Positions 42,779 to 48,925 of a stretch of DNA of 48,925 bases are shown here, piece by piece. Where the stretch lies: NCBI GenBank assembly GCA_023647555.1, contig JALRLY010000246.1:1-48925 (forward strand). Reading direction: 5' to 3'. The translations under genes were made by a program, and so were the position numbers. Origin of the DNA: Pancytospora philotis. Taxonomy: Eukaryota > Microsporidia. The notes below the pieces were generated by a model. The model had not been told where the DNA came from, made no database searches, and worked only from the letters and a program-made list of their open reading frames with translations. Positions within the stretch are counted from its first letter, which is position 1; the number at the start of each line of letters is the position of its first letter.

Positions 42779-42951
42779 TAAAATATTAGTGTCTGAGGTA
42801 CTACAGCATGTAAATAATCGAGGAGGGATGTGCACTACGTTAGTAAACATATTGCATCGCAGTTGTTTCCCTTTCACCATAGCCGTGCTACCAGCATCGA
42901 TCAGCCCATCGTCACAGATAAAACACGCCGCTTGTTTAGCCCCGTTTTCGC

Positions 42952-44742
42952 ATGGGCTGGTCGATGTCGGGGGTGCTCGTCCTCAGCTCCGCCGTGCTGT
43001 ACTACAACTGCGTGTTCGTGCACCTGCTCAGCGCGAGCAACCGGGCAGCGATGGCCGTCGCCGTTATTTTGTTCGGCGCCGTGGCTGTCGCTGCGAGCCT
43101 CAGCTGCGACTCGCGGTACAGCTGGCAGCACGCGCTGCTGTGGGCGCACAGATTCTTCGTGTGCTTCTACACCACCGCCGTGATCAAGATGGAGTACTCG
43201 TATTCGTACTACTACGTGGTCAACACGGGCCTGCTGCTGCTTGCGATCGGCCATCTGATACGCTTTCTGCTGATGGCGCGGCTGCGGCAGAATTTTGTCG
43301 GGCCGGACCGTCTGCAGTGGTACAAGGATGTGATAAAGCTGGAGCGGATATTCTACACGGCGCTGACCGGTGCCAAACACGAGCTGAGCGATGTTGCGGT
43401 GCTCGAGATGATCGCCCGGAACCCGCGGCGCCTCGATCCCAAGGTGTATTTCTGTCTCTTCAGCGACTGCGCTGAGACGCGCGAGCTCCTCGGGCGTTTC
43501 GTGGTGCTCGATATCATCCGCAGCTGCTTGAAGGATGCGGGGCAGAGCGTTGGGGCTGGCGAGCCCTCTGCAGAGATCGGTGCGGCCCACGGCCGCGGCG
43601 CCGAGAGCATCTACACGGTGATACAGCAGGACCTGCTTGGCACGCCCCGCAGACGCGGCAACAACGGCGCAACCGTTTTAGAGAGCCCCGGCAGAGACGT
43701 TGCCACGCCGGGCGGCGTTGTGTCCGATGATTACGTGCCCGCCAAAGACCGCCGGATGATCGACCTGCGCAGCGTGAGTGCGCTGGACGTGCACTGGCTC
43801 ACAGAGAAGAACAGCTTTATAAAGGTGTACAAGGGCAGCAAGGGATGCTTGCAAGTGGAGGAGGAGGCGTACAAGGCCCTGCGGCGGCTCGAGAAGCTGC
43901 AGCTCAAGGGCCTCGTTACGCTCGACAGCCTCAGGGATGTGCTGCCGCTCGCCGCCGCGCAGGACTGCTTCCGCATCCTTACGCAGCGCTTCGAGCCCGT
44001 GCTCGCCTTCCCGGACTTTGAAGGGAGCATGCGCCAGCTCAACAACATCCGCGGCTGCTTTATTTCTACGTTGCAGAACAACCAGAAAACGCTCGATCTT
44101 GTTGGCACGATCCTTCTGGCGCTCGAGCTGCTGGTCGTCTTTGCGCTCCTCTACGTGTTCTTCAACTTCGGCACGGTCTTCGAGGTCGTTGGCTCCTGCT
44201 TCATCTTCCTTGTCCCGGTCATCTGGTCCGTCTTCGATTCTTTCATGTTCCTCATCGTATCGCATCCGTACGACGTGGGCGACCGCATCTACATCGACGG
44301 CATGAATTTGATCGTAAAGGACATCGGCCTGACCTGCACGATTTTCGAGAAATGGAACAACGACTACGTGGTGATTCCCAACACCTACATCCACTCGAAG
44401 GTGATCCACAACATCAGGCGCTCGAAGAACCAGCAGGGCATTGTGTCCTTCTTCCTCGCGGCCGACACGCCCGCCGAGGCGCTGGACGGGCTCAAGAACA
44501 ACCTCAAGGCGTTCGTTGCCAACAACCCGGCGTTCGAGCACATCTCGGTCACCTTCGACGAGATCAGAGACTGCCAGTTCTACAAGATGTCGTTCATCGT
44601 AAAGCATGCGATCAACCACCAGAACGGCTTCTTCATGCTGAAGGTACAGAACAAGTTCATGACCGAGCTGGTCAGGCAGTGCAACGAGCTGGGTATTTCC
44701 TATACGCTGCCCGAGATGCACGTAGTGGCCAATGGCCCATAG
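42952..44742 (+). CDS. MscS-family channel, unit 2
   Basis: Identical 596-residue product to that at 17875-19665; HPYDVGDRIYIDG signature after the pore helix. Confidence 0.9.
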   Translation: MGWSMSGVLVLSSAVLYYNCVFVHLLSASNRAAMAVAVILFGAVAVAASLSCDSRYSWQHALLWAHRFFVCFYTTAVIKMEYSYSYYYVVNTGLLLLAIGHLIRFLLMARLRQNFVGPDRLQWYKDVIKLERIFYTALTGAKHELSDVAVLEMIARNPRRLDPKVYFCLFSDCAETRELLGRFVVLDIIRSCLKDAGQSVGAGEPSAEIGAAHGRGAESIYTVIQQDLLGTPRRRGNNGATVLESPGRDVATPGGVVSDDYVPAKDRRMIDLRSVSALDVHWLTEKNSFIKVYKGSKGCLQVEEEAYKALRRLEKLQLKGLVTLDSLRDVLPLAAAQDCFRILTQRFEPVLAFPDFEGSMRQLNNIRGCFISTLQNNQKTLDLVGTILLALELLVVFALLYVFFNFGTVFEVVGSCFIFLVPVIWSVFDSFMFLIVSHPYDVGDRIYIDGMNLIVKDIGLTCTIFEKWNNDYVVIPNTYIHSKVIHNIRRSKNQQGIVSFFLAADTPAEALDGLKNNLKAFVANNPAFEHISVTFDEIRDCQFYKMSFIVKHAINHQNGFFMLKVQNKFMTELVRQCNELGISYTLPEMHVVANGP

Positions 44743-44888
44743 GACTAATGCAGTGCGTATTATTGGAATAAATTGGTGAAAGATATGTTTTGTTATATAA
44801 TAAGGCAGTATTCATTATCTGCTCACTTTCTTCATCATACGAAAGCTGCCATTAGAGCATTTACATCAGCCGATGCGGAGAGCCCATC

Positions 44889-45494
44889 ATGGGAAATATT
44901 TTGTCGAGGAAACTGAGCACGCGCGAGCAGCTGCAGATCTACGAAAAAGAGCTGGAGACGAAGGAGAAGCGGCTCATGCTGCTGCAGAAAGCACCGTCGC
45001 TGCTCAAATTTATACTCTTCACTCTCGCTCTGGTAGTTGCTGCGGTGACCACCGCGTACTACGAGGGCTACAGCTGCTGGCTTATGATCATCGCTGCGCT
45101 GATGTGCGCTGTTGCGCTGCGCATCGCTTACAACTGCGTGCGCGCCGCGCGGATCGGCGCACTGCAGAAGGCCGTGGGGGCGCTGCGCAAGAAGCAGCTC
45201 CAGCTCGTGAACGAGTACAAGAAGGACAACAACTTCGCATTTGCCAAGCAGATCGTGGACCGCTACGACGACGAGGAGCGCCGCGACTCCTTCTTCCTGC
45301 AGGTGCAGCGGAAGCGCAAGGACGCGGTGGAGAAGATCGCCGACTACGTCCTGGCCAACGACCCGTCGACCATGAACGCGCTGATATGCAGCAACTGCGG
45401 GCTCCACAACGGCCTCGTAGACCCCGCCAACGCCAACCTGCGCTTCTTCTACTGCTACTCCTGCAAGGCGAAGAACACGCGGAACGTAGAATGA
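44889..45494 (+). CDS. LNP1: Lunapark, unit 2
   Basis: Identical 201-residue product to that at 19812-20417: myristoylation-type start, two membrane helices, CxxC...CxxC zinc finger. Confidence 0.93.
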   Translation: MGNILSRKLSTREQLQIYEKELETKEKRLMLLQKAPSLLKFILFTLALVVAAVTTAYYEGYSCWLMIIAALMCAVALRIAYNCVRAARIGALQKAVGALRKKQLQLVNEYKKDNNFAFAKQIVDRYDDEERRDSFFLQVQRKRKDAVEKIADYVLANDPSTMNALICSNCGLHNGLVDPANANLRFFYCYSCKAKNTRNVE

Positions 45495-45634
45495 AAGGGT
45501 GGTGTAAACACGTTAAGCCGAGCCGCATGTGGCCTATACACATCCATTCAATAAATTGTTACTCTCGCTTGTTACAGCCCGCGCTATATTACCCGCCGCT
45601 CTGGAAACATAATAAAAAGCCACCAACAAAGCCC

Positions 45635-46264
45635 ATGGGCAGCCGCGAGGACTCGACCAAGCAGAAGATGGAGGCGCCGGCCGTCGACCAAGAAGAGGAC
45701 GCCGCCGGAGAGGCGCCGTTAGAGCCCAAAACTGTAGAGCAGAGCGAGACGCTGGTTTCCAAATTCAACGCCATTCGTGTGGACAGGAAGGCCACGGTGG
45801 CGAGCAACGGCGAGACAGGCGTAGGGACGGAGGAGGTCTTTTTGCGCGTGTACGATCTGAGCCGCGGCGCAGCTAAGGCGATGTCCAAGACGCTGCTAGG
45901 CTTCCAGGTCGACGGCGTGTGGCACACCGCCATCGAGATCTACGGCCAGGAGTACTACTTCCAGAATGGGCTCGTGTGCCAGAAGGCCGGGACCACGCAC
46001 TACGGCGAATGCATCGAGCGCCTCAGCCTCGGGCATACGAACTGCCTCAAGGACGCGCTGGACGAGTTCTTCGAGGCCTCCAGACATGTGTGGACGCCTG
46101 CGGCCTACGACCTGTTCGAGAATAACTGCAATAATTTCAGCAACTACCTGGCCGATTTCCTCGTATCGAAGAGCATCCCCGCGCACATCCTGGAGCTGCC
46201 GGAGCTCGTCAAGAAGTCCCCGCTCTTCGCGCAGTTCTTTGGCAGGAATGCAAACAACATGTAA
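45635..46264 (+). CDS. PPPDE/DeSI peptidase, unit 2
   Basis: Identical 209-residue product to that at 20558-21187; H97 and C165 present. Confidence 0.92.
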   Translation: MGSREDSTKQKMEAPAVDQEEDAAGEAPLEPKTVEQSETLVSKFNAIRVDRKATVASNGETGVGTEEVFLRVYDLSRGAAKAMSKTLLGFQVDGVWHTAIEIYGQEYYFQNGLVCQKAGTTHYGECIERLSLGHTNCLKDALDEFFEASRHVWTPAAYDLFENNCNNFSNYLADFLVSKSIPAHILELPELVKKSPLFAQFFGRNANNM

Positions 46265-46444
46265 TGCACAGCCGGGATGTAGCACTGTACATTGCTAATA
46301 GCTTCATACGTGCAATATTCTTTATTAAATTTCTCGTATCGAATGGATTCGTTATAATCGGCAAGCGTATGGATCAAAACATATTCGATGTACAGTAAAA
46401 TGGATGTAAAAAGATAATACTCAACAGATAAAACTTGAATAAAT

Positions 46445-47326
46445 TTACTTCTTCTTCGGTAGTTTCTTGATGTTCAGACCTGCGACGTACTTCTTTGCGT
46501 CCTCCTCGCCCATCTTTGTCAGCGTGATCTTCTTGTCGCCAGAGCCAGCTTCCTTCTCGGTCCACTCCTCGCGGAACTTCATGCGAACGATCTTGGCAGT
46601 GGTGTCGACGAACGCAACATTCGGAACGAGCGCCTTGATGTCGGCGATGCTCAGCGGCGTGGCGGTCTCATAGACGTACAGCTTGGGGATGAAGTCGGCC
46701 TTGACCTTGTCGGCAAAGCGCTCGTTGGAGGTATCCTTCTTGGCCGGGGCGGTCTCCTGGTAGGCCTCTTTGGACACGATCTTCAGGTACGCAGGCTCGG
46801 TCTTGGACTTTTTCGTTTCCTCCTCGGCGATCTCGCCGGCGTCCGCCGGTGCGCCCTGCTCTATCTTCAGCTCGAGCGCGTCCTTCGCCTCCTCGGCCGT
46901 GGCGAACTCCACGAGACAGGACCCAGCGAAGCTCTTGTCCTTGTTCCTGCGCATTGTGACCTTGACCGGCTTGCAGTGCTCCCGCAGGATGCTCTGGATG
47001 TCGTCGAGCTCGGCGTCGGCGGCGAAACCGCTCATGTGCACGACGCGCTTGGCGATCTCCTTGTCCGCGCGGTACTCCAGATACGCGCTGGTCTCGACCT
47101 TCCGGAGCGAGTCGTCGACCACCTCGACCACCGCCAGCCCGGCGGCGGCCTCCTTGACCGCCTCGACGGTGGCGCCGAGCTTCTTTAGGCGCTGGAAGGA
47201 CAGGAGCGTCGTTATCGGGATGCACTTGTCGTTCTGGGCGGCTGTCTGCTGCATGAACGCGTCTCTGGCGTAGTTGCTGTCGCTGAAGTAGAACTCGATC
47301 TGTTCTTTAATCTTACCGGCGTCCAT
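46445..47326 (-). CDS. LHP1: La protein, unit 2
   Basis: Identical 293-residue product to that at 21368-22249. Confidence 0.93.
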   Translation of the reverse strand: MDAGKIKEQIEFYFSDSNYARDAFMQQTAAQNDKCIPITTLLSFQRLKKLGATVEAVKEAAAGLAVVEVVDDSLRKVETSAYLEYRADKEIAKRVVHMSGFAADAELDDIQSILREHCKPVKVTMRRNKDKSFAGSCLVEFATAEEAKDALELKIEQGAPADAGEIAEEETKKSKTEPAYLKIVSKEAYQETAPAKKDTSNERFADKVKADFIPKLYVYETATPLSIADIKALVPNVAFVDTTAKIVRMKFREEWTEKEAGSGDKKITLTKMGEEDAKKYVAGLNIKKLPKKK

Positions 47327-47602
47327 TGCGTAGGCACAAAATTTTGCGGAAATTTCTGCCGGGCTGTAGCGCGCCGGTGCGGCAGTTAACAGTCAGAATT
47401 GGTGCCAGGCGTGCCGTGGATTCTTGTCTTTGCCATTTATAGCCAATAGTATGCACATAGCAAAAACTGAGGCAAAGATCAGTAGGCTCTGCTCAAGCGT
47501 ACTACCTTACGCTGGCTCCTGTACGTTCGCCCAACCAAGAAAGCTCTTACGCTACTCTGCGGCGCTGCAGAGCATCGGAATTGTTTTAAAAATTTGCTGC
47601 CC

Positions 47603-48295
47603 ATGCAGGTCAAGACAGGCACAACAATCGTGGGCATCAAGTACAAGACGGGCGTGATTCTGTGCGCAGACACGCGGAGCACGTCGGGGCCGGTGGTCGC
47701 CGACAAGAACTGCGAGAAGATACATTTCATATACGACAATATGATGTGCTGCGGCGCGGGCACGGCGGCCGACACGCGCAGGGTCACGCGCAAGGCGTCG
47801 CGCGAGATGCAGCTCTTCGCGTACAGGCACATGCGGCGCCCGTACGTCGCGCACGCGCAGCGCCTCATCGCCGACTATCTGCACAGCTACGGCGGCCACA
47901 TCGGCGCGGCGCTGGTCCTCGGCGGGATCGAGGCGAGCGGCCCGCAGCTCTGCTCGATATCGCCGCACGGCTACTCGGCCGACCGCGACTTCACCTCGAT
48001 GGGCTCCGGCTCGTACGCGGCCATCTCGGTCCTGCAGGCGGGCTTCCGCCGCGGCATGTCCAAGGAGGAGGCCATGGAGCTCGGCGTCAGCGCGGTCAAG
48101 GCCGGCATTCTCAACGACCTGTACTCCGGCTCGAACGTCGACGTGTGCGTGATGGACGAAGCAGGCATCGAGCACCACCGCAACTACCTCAAGGTCGAGA
48201 CGCGGAAGAACAGTGCAGAGATCCGCTATCCCGAGGGCTCGGTGCATGTTCTCAAGGAGGACATCTACAGGTATGTCGAGGAGGTGCGCGAGTGA
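47603..48295 (+). CDS. PUP1: Proteasome beta2 (Pup1), unit 2
   Basis: Identical 230-residue product to that at 22526-23218; six-residue propeptide, T1, D17 and K33 present. Confidence 0.95.
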   Translation: MQVKTGTTIVGIKYKTGVILCADTRSTSGPVVADKNCEKIHFIYDNMMCCGAGTAADTRRVTRKASREMQLFAYRHMRRPYVAHAQRLIADYLHSYGGHIGAALVLGGIEASGPQLCSISPHGYSADRDFTSMGSGSYAAISVLQAGFRRGMSKEEAMELGVSAVKAGILNDLYSGSNVDVCVMDEAGIEHHRNYLKVETRKNSAEIRYPEGSVHVLKEDIYRYVEEVRE

Positions 48296-48628
48296 TTTAG
48301 TTAAATAAGTGTGTTTAAATTATTGTTTTATGTGGGCAGCGCTGCATGTCGCTGAAATGCACGCGATTATATTCGGTAGTGTTTGGTCGTCTTTCCTATT
48401 CTGGTGCGATAGCAATACGTTCAAGTAAATCAGAGCAGTGAGAATTCCGCTTCAATTATTGTTCTATCTGCAGGTATTTCGAAACGGCACATCAACTACG
48501 ACAGATCAAAGGGGACGCACCGCTTGGCTTAAATAGTGCGTGACATATCGGTTGTGAAGGAAGCAGCCAACGCCCAACTCCTCAATATAAAGGAGCCAAG
48601 ATGCAAAAATTGTGGACTCGGCCGCCCC
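48296..48628 (+). other. Spacer PUP1 to small secreted ORF, unit 2
   Basis: As 23219-23551; nothing further seen. Confidence 0.5.
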
Positions 48629-48811
48629 ATGGTCGCAGCGGGCTTGTTTATGCAACTGCTCTGCGTCGGTGCTTCTAGTCGGCAGAGCGCTGGTAATGCA
48701 GATTCCTATGCTGGGTATTGCAGAATTGATTCTTGCGAACCAGAAGAGACCGTTACCAAGCCAAGCATTGGCTATAAGAATTTGTGTAAGATTGTTGCGA
48801 TGGAGTTGTGA
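48629..48811 (+). CDS. Small putative secreted protein, unit 2
   Basis: Same 60-codon frame as 23552-23734, with the same stop and the same overlapping open frame to the end of the window (48790-48925). Presence of the same shift in both units makes an independent sequencing error unlikely, though a systematic one remains possible. Confidence 0.45.
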   Translation: MVAAGLFMQLLCVGASSRQSAGNADSYAGYCRIDSCEPEETVTKPSIGYKNLCKIVAMEL

Positions 48812-48925
48812 CAAAGTGTCACAAGAAGTACTTGCGTGAACTAGACGTCCCGACCAACGTGGAAGCTTACATCCAATCTCGAGTGCTGAGAAGGACTTTG
48901 GAGTCTGTGTCGTTCGAGGCCCGTC

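Larger units (their letters stand above)
23899..48925. repeat. Unit 2 of the two-unit scaffold (one gene longer)
   Basis: Matches unit 1 with an offset of +23898 to about 3.7 kb, +23897 to about 5.2 kb and +25077 afterwards. The net extra length is about 1.18 kb, one cassette of the tandem secreted family (gene at 29151-29753 with its flanks). All proteins to the right of the array translate identically in both units. I compared translations and sampled bases, not a full alignment. Confidence 0.95.

Noticed and set aside
1..48925. CRISPR array, insertion sequence, prophage or other bacterial mobile element
   Set aside because: Gene content is eukaryotic; the repeats are gene cassettes or one local direct repeat, with no transposase, integrase or spacer-repeat pattern.
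1..48925. Spliceosomal introns
   Set aside because: All recognised genes read through intact; no interrupted domain was found that would need an intron.

Overview
The window looks like nuclear DNA of a microsporidian, i.e. a very compact, intron-poor, parasitic relative of fungi. The reasons are as follows. All recognisable genes are eukaryotic (Sec18/NSF, proteasome beta2, La, Pop1, Lunapark, a PPPDE peptidase, an MscS channel of the eukaryotic type). They are intronless, mostly shorter than their yeast or human counterparts, and packed with short spacers. Almost every start codon sits within about 5 to 20 bases of an AAAATTTT box and/or a CCC-type box, the start-proximal signals described for microsporidia. 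I cannot name the species.

Layout. The window is two near-identical units separated by exactly 50 N (23849-23898). Unit 1 is 1-23848 and unit 2 is 23899-48925. Unit 2 starts and ends on the same bases as unit 1. Coordinates map by +23898 up to about 3.7 kb, and by +25077 from about 5.3 kb onward. This looks like two contigs of one locus (two haplotypes, or two paths of an assembly bubble) put into one scaffold, although a true tandem duplication cannot be excluded from sequence alone. Differences are confined to about 3438-5591 of unit 1 (27336-30668 of unit 2), where unit 2 has one extra gene.

Each unit has two parts. The left 6 kb is a same-strand tandem array of an unrecognised family of roughly 200-residue proteins with a short signal peptide. 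Unit 1 has six members and unit 2 has seven, the first of each being cut by the contig edge. Whole cassettes repeat with a period of about 1.05-1.18 kb, including a conserved promoter dyad and intergenic modules. The array is AT-richer than its neighbours and is a candidate lineage-specific secreted, host-facing family.

The right 18 kb is a GC-rich housekeeping block: Sec18 (membrane fusion), a DDT-domain chromatin subunit, an Rgp1-like arrestin-fold protein (Golgi Rab GEF), an NPF/FG-repeat nucleoporin-like protein, tRNA-Asn(GTT), an unrecognised helical/PH-like/coiled-coil protein, Pop1 (RNase P/MRP), tRNA-Glu(TTC), an MscS channel, Lunapark (ER shape), a DeSI-type PPPDE peptidase, La (RNA polymerase III transcript chaperone) and proteasome beta2. 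La, Pop1 and the two tRNA genes are functionally linked through tRNA maturation. Sec18, Rgp1-like and Lunapark belong to the secretory pathway. A small putative secreted protein lies at the right edge.

The most interesting signals are four. First, the tandem secreted family shares a promoter dyad. Second, a recombination junction lies inside the signal-peptide codons; it removes one gene and swaps the promoter of its neighbour between the two units. Third, an AAGTAA/TTACTT stem-loop recurs in 3' flanks with compensating changes. Fourth, one housekeeping gene of unknown function has an architecture reminiscent of meiotic axis proteins.
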